This document shows positions 49,481-58,524 of a stretch of DNA of 64,000 bases, in pieces (the first letter of the stretch is position 1; every line of letters begins with the position of its first letter). Both the position numbers and the translations under genes were made by a program. Under the pieces are notes generated by a model. It had not been told where the DNA came from. It saw only the letters and a list, made by a program, of their open reading frames with translations, and did no database searches. Source of the stretch: Roseiarcus sp963822215 (GTDB lineage: Bacteria; Pseudomonadota; Alphaproteobacteria; Rhizobiales; Beijerinckiaceae); contig CAWGGX010000007.1 of NCBI GenBank assembly GCA_963822215.1, positions 248,001 to 312,000 on the forward strand. The letters are read 5' to 3'.

Positions 49481-50977
49481 TCAGGCGCTCCTGAGTTGAT
49501 CGTATCGGGCGCAGTCGGCGACCGGCGCGTGGCGGAGCTGCAAAGCGTCGGGCGTCATGATCGTCGCAGCCGGTCCGGGATCGCGCTGACGCGCGAGGAT
49601 GTTGATGACGACGTCGTCCGAATGGACGCCCTCGGAGAGCGCCTGGTGGCAGGCGACCTCGACCGCCGGCAGTCCGTCGGAGAGCACTTCGGCGAGAATC
49701 TTGACCATCTGCCGATCGCCGTCGTTCGAACCGGCGAGCTTGTGCCGGACCCGGTCGAGCGCCGCCGGCAGCACCCAGTCCTTGAACGGCGCTCCGTTAC
49801 GCAGTGCGCCGGGCTTGCGCGCCAGCACCGGCACATAATGCCAGGGATCGTAAACCGTCTCGCCGCGGCCGAAGCTGCGCCGGTGCTCGGCCACGATCCG
49901 TCCGTCCTGGCGGATGACGATCCGATCGGCGTAGGCATGAATGTCGACCGGGCGGCCGACGGCGCTGGCGCTCACCGAGTACCTGTTGTTGTCGAAGCGA
50001 ACGAGGCACGTCTTCGACACCGAGGCCGGCAGCGCGTGGAACCCGTTGAAGCGCCCGCGATACGGGATCAGCTTCGGCCGTTCCTCTTCGAAGACCTCCC
50101 AGATCGTCCGCTCGGGCCGCTCCGGATGGGCGTGCGCCTTCGCCCAGCCCAGGCATTTGGCGAGCAGCCAGGCGTTCAGCTCGTCATAGCTCTTGAACCG
50201 CAGGCGCGGCGTGAAGAAGCGCTCGCGCACCAGGCCGACCTGGTTCTCGACCTGACCTTTCTCCCAGCCCGACGCCGGCGTGCAGGCCACAGGTTCGACG
50301 AGGTGATGCGAGCACATCTGGAGGAAGCGGCGATTGTACTGGCGGTCCTTGCCGACGAAGATCGTCTCCACCGCCGTCTTCATGTTGTCGTAGACGCCGC
50401 GCACGCAGGCGCCTTTGAAGAACGCGAACGCCCGCTCGTGAGCGTCGAACACCATCTCTTGCGTCTCACGCGGATAGGCGCGCACGAACATCATCCGGCT
50501 GTGACAGAGGCGGAGGTGCGCGACCTTCACCGTCCTGGTCACGCCGCTCAGCACGACGATCTCATGGCTCCAGTCGAACTGGTAGGCATCGCCCGGCGCG
50601 AACGTCAGCGGGACGAAGGCGCTCGCCGTCGCGCTCGAATGCTTCTGCCGTCAACTTACCGCATAACGGCGAACGGCGGCGTAGCTGCCGTCAAAGCCGA
50701 GCCCTTGCAATTCCTCGAAAATGCGGACCAGCGTCAAACGCTCGCGCGCCGCTTTCTGCCCATTGGCGTCCAGCAGAGCCTCGAGCCGTTCCCGCCACTG
50801 CCCAAGCCGCGGCATCGGCTGCCGGGATCGCTCGTAACGAAACTCCGTCGCGCCCGTCCGAATGACTTTCCGCACCACCTTGCGCGAAATCCGCAGCTCG
50901 CGGCAGATCTCCTTGATCGCCTTGCCCTGTGAAAAATACGCCCGGCGTATCTTGGCGATCGTCTCCACAACCAGCAT
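49481..50977 (-). pseudogene. istA: IstA transposase with an internal stop
   Basis: IS21 DDE transposase. From ATG 50977: IAKIRRAYFSQGKAIKEICR and the helix-turn-helix RISRKVVRKVIRTG. At 50651-50653 a TGA interrupts the frame (YAVS-stop-RQKHSS), again where tryptophan or a similar residue is expected. The same frame then continues (FVPLTFAPGDAYQFDWSHEI, YDNMKTAVETIFVGKDRQYN, ASGWEKGQVENQVGLVRERF) to the end at 49481. Confidence 0.9.
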
Positions 50978-51210
50978 CCCAATCGAAGCCTCCAACCATG
51001 TCGGAGGCCAGTCTGGACCCATCGCAACGTGGTCCCGATTGAACGCACATCAGCCCCGTAGCGGGGTCCCTGTTCCATGAAAAAAGACACTCAACGCGAT
51101 CCTCAGGCGCCATCCGCTTCCTCCGCCGCGGATCGTCCACCGCCTTTACGCCAACGCGAGCGAAACTCACCCGTGAAGAACCGGATGCGGGAAACCTGCA
51201 CGTCCGGGTC

Positions 51211-52041
51211 TGGTGCAGCGAGGCTAGCTGCCATTCCAGCGGGTGAGAGTCCCGCCGACACAAGGAGTCCAGTCCATGTTGTAGTCATATCCAGCGGCGG
51301 GGCGGGCGACCAATCTGCCGGAAGCCTGGAAGTAAAAGCCCTCTGGGGCCGGGAAGCCGGTTCGATCCGACAAAGGGGGGCGAGCAACCTGGCAGGCCGC
51401 AACGTAAGCAAACCGGGAAGCCTCGAAAGACGTGCCCCGCGTGAAGCGGATTGCGGGAACTTTGGGAGTGCCGAGCCGCTCAGATCTCGGCGAAGGCCAT
51501 GTCGGCATCGAATACCTGGACGATAACGATGTTCGAACTCCCCGGGGTCATAGAGGACGGCATGCCAGGAAGGAATGGACAGCGAAAGCCCGGAACCGCT
51601 CGCGGGTCGCCTAGGCGCTCCCGTACAGCGAAGGCGTTCCGTATAAGCCGCCGTGCGGCGAAGTCGGGACGTGCCCGCGAGTGGGGCGGATGGGGTCGAT
51701 TAAGTGATGACGGATCGGGACAGAACAACCCGGACCCGAGCGAGGACCCCTGGGGCGGAGGACTACCCAACCTCCCACGGCGGTGCATCGACGCGCAACC
51801 GTCCCGACACAGCGCGGGATTATCGGGATTGCCAAGCGATGCGCGAAGGATGGACGCAAACCGAGCGGGAAGCGGCGTATGCCGGGAGCAGGCTTAAGCC
51901 GACCAGCGTCTCGGGAAGGCCCCATCTGATAGGCCAGCCTTCCAGCCGTACTGGGGAAAACCCGCCGTACGGAATGATAGGGGGGATCAAGGAAACGTCG
52001 GCATCATCCGAAGCCCGGTCCGCGCCTTGATCCTACCCGAC
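51211..52041 (+). mobile_element. Inner ORF-less group II intron, copy 2
   Basis: Same inner intron as at 45233-46063, in the same place relative to the outer intron's domain V-like hairpin and domain VI. The identical block runs from 51196 to 52041 (846 bases, no differences) although the surrounding outer introns differ by roughly 15 percent. Domain V and VI features are as in copy 1, shifted by 5978 bases. Confidence 0.65.
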
Positions 52042-52787
52042 TGAGGGGTGGGGATGGCGACATCCCCACCTACTCGGCATTCGGAGCGGCGCAGCGGCGC
52101 GAGCGCGGCGTCGAAGGCGGATTTCCCGGAGAGCCGCGCGAGGTGGCCGAGGAACGCGAGGCGGCCAGCCGCATGCAGGTCAGCGAGCCCTTCGAGGAAG
52201 AGGCGGCGGAACAGGCGGGAGAGCACGCGCACGGGCAGGAAGAAGCCCTGTTTGCAGGCGATCCAGCGCGACCCGTCCGGCGACAGGCCGCCGCCCGGGA
52301 CAATGACGTGGACATGGGGGTGGTGGGTCAGCGCCGAACCCCAGGTGTGGAGCACGGCGGTTAGGCCGACGCGCGCGCCCAGATGCTTCGGATCGGCGGC
52401 GATGGTGGTCAGCGTCTCCGCGGCGGCCCTGACCAGCAGGTCGTAGACCGCGGCCTTGTTCTGGAACGCGACGGCGCCGAGCGAAGCCGGCAGGGTGAAG
52501 ACGACGTGATAGTAGGGAACCGGCAGGAGCTCCGCCTCGCGGTCTTCGAGCCACTGCCGCGCCGCGGCCGCCTGGCACTTTGGGCAGTGGCGATTGCGAC
52601 ACGTAATGGGCGCCGCCCATTACCTGCCTTGGACTAAACCGCTGGCGCGGTAGGGGTGTCGCGCCGGCATTTTGACAGCCTCTGAGCGGGGTCATTGGGC
52701 GGCGCGATTTTGAAGCTGTCATGGGGTCCGAGGATCAGCATGGAGCGGCTGCTTGCAGCACGTTCCATCTGACAACGGAGCCCTCTC

Positions 52788-53672
52788 ATGAAGACCACGA
52801 TCCTTCGACAACGCATGACCGAGGACATGCAGGTGCGGAACCTGTCACGTCAGACGCAGGCCTCTTACGTTTTGCAGGTTTCCCAGTTCGCCCGGTATTT
52901 CAACAAGTCGCCGGCTGTTTTGGGGCCGGAGGAGATCCGCAGCTACCAGGTCTACCTGACGAACCAAAAGAAGTTGGAGGCGAGCTCGATCAAGGTCGCC
53001 GTTGCGGCACTTCGATTTCTGTATCGAGTTACTCTGAAGCGGCCGTGGGATTTTGGTGAGATCGTTCCCAGCCCCAAGGCGCCACGGACCTTGCCGATCA
53101 TTCTCAGCCCCGACGAGGTGGCGCAGTTTCTTGGCTGCATACCCAACATCAAGCATCGGACGATTCTGACCGCCTGTTACGCCGCCGGGTTGCGCATCAC
53201 CGAGGCGGTTCACTTAAAGCCGGCAGCCATCGACAGACAGCGGATGGTCATCCGCATCGAGGAAGGCAAGGGGCGGAAGGACCGCTATGTCATGCTGTCG
53301 CCGAAATTGCTGGAGGTGCTGAGCGAGTACTGGTGGGCGGTGCGGCCAAAGGTATGGCTCTTTCCGGGAGACATCCCGGGTCAGCCGATCACGCGCCATT
53401 CCGTCGAGAAGGTCTGCCAAGCGGCGCACCAGCGTTCCGGACTTTCTAAACCGGTGACGCCCCATTCGCTTCGGCATGCGTTCGCAGTGCATCTGCTGGA
53501 GTCCGGCGCCGACCTACGGACCATTCAGCTGCTTCTTGGCCACAGCAGCTTGAATACGACGGCCCGTTACCTGCGGATCGCGACCAGCAAAGTGTGTGCG
53601 ACAACCAGTCCTCTGGATCTGCTGCCGCGGATTCCCGTCGCCGCCATATCCAAAGCGCCGACGCCCGCCTGA
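52788..53672 (+). CDS. Tyrosine integrase of IS91 no. 2
   Basis: 294 residues, XerC/D-like. N-terminal SAM-like DNA-binding half (LRQRMTEDMQVRNLSRQTQA), then the catalytic half with the arginine in YAAGLRITEAVHLK, HSLRHAFAVHLLESG, LLLGHSSLNTTARYLRI (H and nucleophilic Y). In this IS91 subgroup such an integrase precedes the transposase; here only 12 bases separate them. Intact. Confidence 0.9.
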   Translation: MKTTILRQRMTEDMQVRNLSRQTQASYVLQVSQFARYFNKSPAVLGPEEIRSYQVYLTNQKKLEASSIKVAVAALRFLYRVTLKRPWDFGEIVPSPKAPRTLPIILSPDEVAQFLGCIPNIKHRTILTACYAAGLRITEAVHLKPAAIDRQRMVIRIEEGKGRKDRYVMLSPKLLEVLSEYWWAVRPKVWLFPGDIPGQPITRHSVEKVCQAAHQRSGLSKPVTPHSLRHAFAVHLLESGADLRTIQLLLGHSSLNTTARYLRIATSKVCATTSPLDLLPRIPVAAISKAPTPA

Positions 53673-53684
53673 GCCGTACGGTCA

Positions 53685-54884
53685 ATGGCTCGGTCGGGGC
53701 CGGAAGTGGCGGATGTGTTCCGCCACTACGGTGACGCTTTTCGGGAGCAGCACGGCGGATCTCTGTCGACGGCCCAGCGCCGGGCAATGACGGCGATCGA
53801 GATCTGCCGGACGGCAGCGCTCGGTGGCCACGTCGAACAGTGCGACAGCTGCGGTCACCAGCGCGTCTCTTATAACAGTTGTCGTAATGGCAGTTGCCCG
53901 AAATGCCAAGCGATGCGCCGCGCCCAATGGCTGGACGATAGGCGTGCCGAGATTCTCGACACCCAGTACTTTCATGTGGTTTTCACTCTGCCGGAGAGAA
54001 TGGCCGCCATTGCCCTGCAGAACAAGGCGGTCGTCTATGACCTTCTATTTCGGACCGCCGCCGAGACATTACGAACCATCGCCGCCGATCCCAAACACCT
54101 GGGCGCCGAGATCGGCTTTTTCGGCATCCTCCACACCTGGGGGTCGAATCTCCTGCATCACCCTCACATACATTTCGTCGTGCCCGGTGGCGGATTGTCA
54201 CCCGACGGGACCAGGTGGATCTCTTGTCGGCGCGGATATTTCCTGCCGGTCGAAGTTCTCTCCTGCCTGTTCCGGCGGCTATTCATCGAGGCTCTGCAGA
54301 AGGCCTATGCCGCCGGGCAGTTGCAGTTTTTCTCCGCCTTGGCCCAACTGAAGGAAAAGAGCGCCTTCCAGCGGTACTTGGCGCCGCTCCGCCAGACGGA
54401 CTGGGTCGTTTACGCCAAGCCTCCCTTTGCGGCACCGGAACAGGTCCTCGACTATGTCGGCCGCTATACGCATCGCGTCGCCATTTCCAACAACCGCATC
54501 CTCGACATCGACGATGGCAAGGTCCGCTTCCGCTGGAAGGACTATCGTCGCGGCGGCCAGCAGAAGACGATGACAGTCAGCGCAGAGGAGTTCATCCGGC
54601 GATTTCTCATTCATGTCCCACCCTGCAATTTTCAGCGGATCCGCTATTACGGTTTCCTCGGCAATCGCTACCGTGCGGAGAAGCTGGCGCAGTGTCGTCG
54701 GCTCCTTGCCATGACGGAACCCCGGCCCGTCGTCGCCAGCGAGGAGAAGGACTATCGGGACCGATACGAAGAGCTGACCGGCGTTTCGCTCTGCCAATGC
54801 CCAGTCTGCAATCTCGGACGCATGATGCCGTTTCGCACGCTTCCGCCGATCACCAGTGCACCACCCTCTGTCGATACGTCATGA
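53685..54884 (+). CDS. IS91-family transposase no. 2
   Basis: 399 residues, intact HUH-type (rolling-circle) transposase. N-terminal zinc-binding region HVEQCDSCGHQR and CRNGSCPKCQAMRRAQWL; HUH-type histidines in HHPHIHFVVPGGGLSPDGTR; catalytic-tyrosine region VLDYVGRYTHRVAISNNRIL; C-terminal FIRRFLIHVPPCNFQRIRYY. About 60-70 percent identical by eye to IS91 no. 1 and a useful template for rejoining its pieces. Confidence 0.93.
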   Translation: MARSGPEVADVFRHYGDAFREQHGGSLSTAQRRAMTAIEICRTAALGGHVEQCDSCGHQRVSYNSCRNGSCPKCQAMRRAQWLDDRRAEILDTQYFHVVFTLPERMAAIALQNKAVVYDLLFRTAAETLRTIAADPKHLGAEIGFFGILHTWGSNLLHHPHIHFVVPGGGLSPDGTRWISCRRGYFLPVEVLSCLFRRLFIEALQKAYAAGQLQFFSALAQLKEKSAFQRYLAPLRQTDWVVYAKPPFAAPEQVLDYVGRYTHRVAISNNRILDIDDGKVRFRWKDYRRGGQQKTMTVSAEEFIRRFLIHVPPCNFQRIRYYGFLGNRYRAEKLAQCRRLLAMTEPRPVVASEEKDYRDRYEELTGVSLCQCPVCNLGRMMPFRTLPPITSAPPSVDTS

Positions 54885-55256
54885 ATGCAGCACACGCCGA
54901 CCCTCGCCGCACCGATCTATCCCGCTTGCCTCGGGCAAGAATTGGAACTGCTATTGCCCTTGGTCCGGCCGGCACTACCGGACCGGCGAAAGAGCCCGAT
55001 GCTTCAACGCAATTCCGCCCGTCGCCATGGAAGATCATTCCTGGCCCCACCCTCGCGGGCGGTTCTCCAAAATCTTCCCCCGCCGTGACGCTCGGTTCAC
55101 CGCATTTCGACGGGCCGCCTTGATTCGATCCCCATAGCCCGAGCACCGTGCGGGCGGCTTAGTCCAACGGCGTTTTAGCTTACCGTCGCGCCCTCCACCG
55201 CCGGCGGCTCGATTGGCGCGCATGTGCGGCGCGACGCCAAGCTAAAACGCTCTTCA
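54885..55256. other. IS91 no. 2 downstream region with inverted repeat, no gene
   Basis: About 370 bases without a credible frame. GCGTTTTAGCTTACCGTCGCGC near 55171-55192 (cited in part: GCGTTTTAGCTT) and its near-complement AAGCTAAAACGC near 55239-55250 form a long imperfect hairpin just before the RIT terminus. It may be the IS91 end structure. Confidence 0.45.
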
Positions 55257-55400
55257 TTATGGGCAGATCCATTAATGGGGAGCTGGCGTGCCGGGATCGG
55301 CATTTTTCGGTGAATCGTAGCGCTTCTGCTCTCCATAACAGCGCGGTCCTGCGTCTCCGTTGGCTCGGCCCCCGATGGCCGATCACAAACGGAAACGAAC

Positions 55401-56633
55401 ATGCTGGAGACCTACTTCTCGGCATCGAAGATGCTGGGGCATCTGCGGAGCGGGCCAAGCGGACCGTACCTTGACGGTTTCGCAGCCGCGCTCGAGCGAC
55501 AGGGCTATAGCGCCGGCACGGCCGTGCGATATCTGCGGGCGGCAGCGCACCTCGGCCATGTCGTGGCTCGGCAAGGAGCAATGCCGAGCGATATTGATCT
55601 GGCGGTGTTCAGCGAGCACTTGCGCGCTTGTCGATGTCCGCGCGCCATAGGAGGACGCCGCAACCATCACACCATCTTCGGCGCCAGGCTCTTTCGCCGG
55701 CACCTTGCCGAAATTGGCGTTTGCCGGTCCGTCGCCGCCACATTGCAGCATGCAGAGCCGAGCTTGGTCGCTCACTTCAGAGTATGGCTGCGAAAGCACC
55801 GCGGGGCGTCCAATTCCACCATCAAGCTCTACGCCCGCGACGCCGCGCACTTGATGGCGGCCCTCGGGGACGATCCAGAAAGGTGGGAACCAGCCGCCAT
55901 TCGCGGCTTTTTCCTGGACCGCGCGAGCCATTGCGGCAAGGGAGCCGCCGAGAAGCTGACGACCAGCCTGCGCGCGTTCTTGCGGTATCTCGCTGTCAAA
56001 GGCCGCTGCCGAGCAGGTCTCGCCGATGTCGTTCCTGGCTACGCCCATTGGCGCCTTGCCGACTTGCCGCGGTATCTGGCGGCGGAGCAGGTGAACCGGC
56101 TGCTCGCGGCATGCGATGGCGAAGTCGTTGAGCGCCGGCGTGATCGCGCGATCCTCCTGCTCTTGGCGCGCCTCGGGCTGCGAGCCGGCGACGTGGCGCA
56201 ACTCCGCCTCGACGATATCGAGTGGGAGACCGGCTCGCTACGGGTTTCGGGCAAGTCGCGCTACGAGGTGCGTCTGCCGCTTCCGCAAGACGTCGGGGAT
56301 GCGATCGCCGCCTACCTCGGGTGCCGCCCTTCGACTTGCCCGAGCGATCACGTGTTCCTGCGCAATATCGCGCCGTTCCGACCGTTCCTGAACGGTGACG
56401 GCGTCTCGTCGGTGGTGAAGCGCCTCATGCAACGGGCCGGCGTCGTGGCGCCGGTGAAGGGGGCGCACGTCCTGCGCCACACGGCGGCGACCGAGATGCT
56501 GCGCCATGGCGTTCCGCTCGAGAAGATCGGGTTGGTCCTGCGGCACCGAGGCGTCGACACAACGGCTCGTTACGCCAAGGCCGATGTCGCGCTCCTGAAG
56601 CAAATCGCACAGCCCTGGCCGGAGGTTCTCTGA
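55401..56633 (+). CDS. RIT recombinase A
   Basis: 410 residues. First of the trio. Core-binding half to ~210, catalytic half with LLARLGLRAGDVAQLRLDDI (Arg I), GAHVLRHTAATEMLRHGVPL (HxxR) and LRHRGVDTTARYAKADVALL (Arg/His and Tyr). The stop TGA overlaps the start of the second gene (shared A of TGATG). Intact. Confidence 0.92.
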   Translation: MLETYFSASKMLGHLRSGPSGPYLDGFAAALERQGYSAGTAVRYLRAAAHLGHVVARQGAMPSDIDLAVFSEHLRACRCPRAIGGRRNHHTIFGARLFRRHLAEIGVCRSVAATLQHAEPSLVAHFRVWLRKHRGASNSTIKLYARDAAHLMAALGDDPERWEPAAIRGFFLDRASHCGKGAAEKLTTSLRAFLRYLAVKGRCRAGLADVVPGYAHWRLADLPRYLAAEQVNRLLAACDGEVVERRRDRAILLLLARLGLRAGDVAQLRLDDIEWETGSLRVSGKSRYEVRLPLPQDVGDAIAAYLGCRPSTCPSDHVFLRNIAPFRPFLNGDGVSSVVKRLMQRAGVVAPVKGAHVLRHTAATEMLRHGVPLEKIGLVLRHRGVDTTARYAKADVALLKQIAQPWPEVL

Positions 56634-57538
56634 TGTTGAAGGCCATCGAGGCTCACCTGGCGCTCCGCCGCGCGACTGGATTCGCGATGCTGAATGCGGA
56701 ATACCTGCTCGAGAGCTTTGCCGCCTTTGCGACCGAGCGTGGGCAAACGCATGTCCACGTGCAAACCGCAATCGATTGGGCGGCGCGCGGACCGTCTGTC
56801 GCGCAACGCGACGCCCGGCTGAAGGCCGTCTGCCGCTTTGTGCGTCATGTCCGGGTTGAAGACGCCCGGCATGAACTGCCGCCGGTCAATCACTTCGGCG
56901 CCCGCAAGACGCGGCGGCCGCCGCATATCTACTCTACGGCGGAGATTGACCGCCTGATCGAGGCCGCCCTTCGGCTTCGGCCCAATGGCGGCTTGCGCTC
57001 CCTGACCTACGCGACATTGATCGCGCTGCTCTCCGTCACCGGGTTGAGGATCTCCGAAGCGCTGAAGCTGACGGTCGCCGACGTGACGCATGACGGCCTG
57101 CTGATCCGCGAGACCAAGTTCCGGAAAACCCGCTTGGCGCCGCTGCACGACACGGCGGGGGCGGGCCTGCAGCGTTATCTGGCGCATCGCCGGCCCCATT
57201 CCGAAACCGATCCGGTTTTCGTTGACGCGCGTGGTCTGCCGCTGCGCTACATTGCCGTCAAAGAGACCTTCGACAGGCTGGTCGACAGGGCCGGCGTCGC
57301 GCCGGCGGCGAGGCGCCGCCCGCGTCTGCACGATCTGCGGCACACGTTTGCGGTTCGCGCGCTGCAAGGCAGTCCGGCGGATCGAAGCCGAAGCGGCGCG
57401 CATATGGCGGCGCTTGCGACCTACATGGGTCACGTCAACATCTATGCGACCTACTGGTACCTCGAGGCCACCGCCGACCTCATGCGCGACGTCGCGGCGG
57501 CCGGTGAAGAGTTCATCACCGAAGGGGGGCAATCATGA
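56633..57538 (+). CDS. RIT recombinase B
   Basis: 301 residues. LLSVTGLRISEALKLTVADV, RLHDLRHTFAVRALQGSPAD and LATYMGHVNIYATYWYLEAT carry the catalytic R, HxxR, H and Y residues. Overlaps gene A by one base and gene C by four (ATGA). Intact. Confidence 0.92.
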   Translation: MLKAIEAHLALRRATGFAMLNAEYLLESFAAFATERGQTHVHVQTAIDWAARGPSVAQRDARLKAVCRFVRHVRVEDARHELPPVNHFGARKTRRPPHIYSTAEIDRLIEAALRLRPNGGLRSLTYATLIALLSVTGLRISEALKLTVADVTHDGLLIRETKFRKTRLAPLHDTAGAGLQRYLAHRRPHSETDPVFVDARGLPLRYIAVKETFDRLVDRAGVAPAARRRPRLHDLRHTFAVRALQGSPADRSRSGAHMAALATYMGHVNIYATYWYLEATADLMRDVAAAGEEFITEGGQS

Positions 57539-58524
57539 CCCCGATTGCTCCCCTCATCGAAGCGTTCCTCGATGAGACGCTCGCCCGCCAGCGGGGCGTC
57601 AGCCGGCATACCCGTAACTCCTATGCACTGAGCTTTCAGTTGCTCTTCATGTTCGCAGCAAAGAGACTGAAGGTCTCGCCATCGGCGCTGACGCTGGAGC
57701 AACTCGACGCCGGCCTTATCAGCGCCTTCCTGGAATATCTCGAGGATGATCGGAAGAACGCGCCGGTGACGCGCAATGTCCGGTTGGCGGCCATCAGGTC
57801 CTTCTTCCGCTTTCTCGAATACAGGCAGCCGGCGGCCCTGGAGCATGTCCGCCGCGTCCTGGCGATCCCGTTCAAGAAGACGGATCAGCGTCTGGTCCCC
57901 TATCTTCTGCGCGAGGAGTTGCAAGCGGTGATCGACACCCCGGATCCGGCCACGCGCGATGGCATCCGCGACCGTGCCATGCTGCATCTGGCGGTTTGTG
58001 CAGGTCTGCGCGTGTCCGAGCTGACGGAGTTGAAGCTCGACGACATCGACCTGCCGTCGATGAGCATTCGCGTTCTCGGCAAGGGGCGACGGGAACGGAC
58101 GCTTCCCCTGTGGAAGACCACCGCCGCAGCTCTGCGCGCATGGCTCGCCGTTCGCGGGCAGATCGCAGCGCCCGAGCTGTTCGTCAACGCCCGGGGAGAG
58201 CCGCTGAGCCGATGGGGCTTCGCCTATCTGCTCAAGCAGCACGCAGTGACCGCCGCTGGAGCGCATCCCGGCCTCGCAAAGAAACGCATCTCGCCCCACG
58301 TGCTCAGGCACACATGCGCGATGATCATCCTGCAAGCAACGCAGGACATCCGTAAGGTGTCGCTGTGGCTGGGGCACGCCACTCTGACGACCACGGAAAT
58401 CTATACGCGTGGCGATCCGACAGAGAAGCTCGACGCCATGGAGTCGATCGTTCCACCGCATCTGCGGCGCGGCGCGTTCCAGCCCTCCGACAAGCTGATC
58501 GCGCTCCTCAAGCGCCCCTCGTAA
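57535..58524 (+). CDS. RIT recombinase C
   Basis: 329 residues. LAVCAGLRVSELTELKLDDI, ISPHVLRHTCAMIILQATQD and LWLGHATLTTTEIYTRGDPT carry the catalytic residues. The N-terminal domain (GVSRHTRNSYALSFQLLFMF) is XerC-like. Intact, so the complete RIT could still be active. Confidence 0.92.
   Translation: MTPIAPLIEAFLDETLARQRGVSRHTRNSYALSFQLLFMFAAKRLKVSPSALTLEQLDAGLISAFLEYLEDDRKNAPVTRNVRLAAIRSFFRFLEYRQPAALEHVRRVLAIPFKKTDQRLVPYLLREELQAVIDTPDPATRDGIRDRAMLHLAVCAGLRVSELTELKLDDIDLPSMSIRVLGKGRRERTLPLWKTTAAALRAWLAVRGQIAAPELFVNARGEPLSRWGFAYLLKQHAVTAAGAHPGLAKKRISPHVLRHTCAMIILQATQDIRKVSLWLGHATLTTTEIYTRGDPTEKLDAMESIVPPHLRRGAFQPSDKLIALLKRPS

Larger units (their letters stand above)
48176..51089 (-). mobile_element. 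IS21-family element
   Basis: 2914 bp beginning TGTC and ending GACA, flanked by CTCAACGC at 48168-48175 and 51090-51097, an 8-bp target duplication. Both ends carry repeated GGGACCCCG-type subterminal motifs (48194-48230 and, reversed, 51030-51075). It holds istA, istB and a downstream passenger gene; istA and istB are both damaged. Confidence 0.92.
46917..51176 (+). pseudogene. Group II intron reverse transcriptase 2, split by IS21
   Basis: From TTG 46917 the frame is open to the IS21 at 48176, then resumes at 51098 and ends at TGA 51174-51176. Joined, the C-terminus reads FPWTRLNA then ILRRHPLPPPRIVHRLYANA. It carries the RT motifs with an intact YADD box (ILVRYADDSVMAFE), QGVVVSPLLANIYLHHVLDE and the maturase segment GHYAYYGISGNSRRIRW. 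Because the IS21 removes only the last ~27 codons, a protein of 432 residues with 13 foreign residues at its end is still encoded and could keep some activity. Confidence 0.88.
46297..52078 (+). mobile_element. Outer group II intron 2 (with inner intron and IS21)
   Basis: Exon ...GACGACCC | TTGCGACAGGGG ... CTACTCGGC | ATTCGG..., again set by the IS91 frame. Without the IS21 and one target copy it is 2860 nt, against 2854 for intron 1. The 5' ribozyme part (46297-46916) aligns with that of intron 1 at about 85 percent. Domain VI (52043-52078) has the same shape but different paired bases (TGGGGAT/ATCCCCA instead of TGAGGAC/GTCCTCA), with bulged A at 52072. Confidence 0.8.

Noticed and set aside
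11070..50653. TGA read as tryptophan (alternative genetic code)
   Set aside because: TGA is the normal stop of many intact genes here, including the overlapping ATGA junctions of the secretion operon, so the three internal TGAs are mutations.
55401..58524. Three tandem tyrosine recombinases as an integron or Tn554-like transposon
   Set aside because: No attC sites or cassette genes and no tnpC-type third gene; three recombinases with shared inverted repeats fit RIT elements better.
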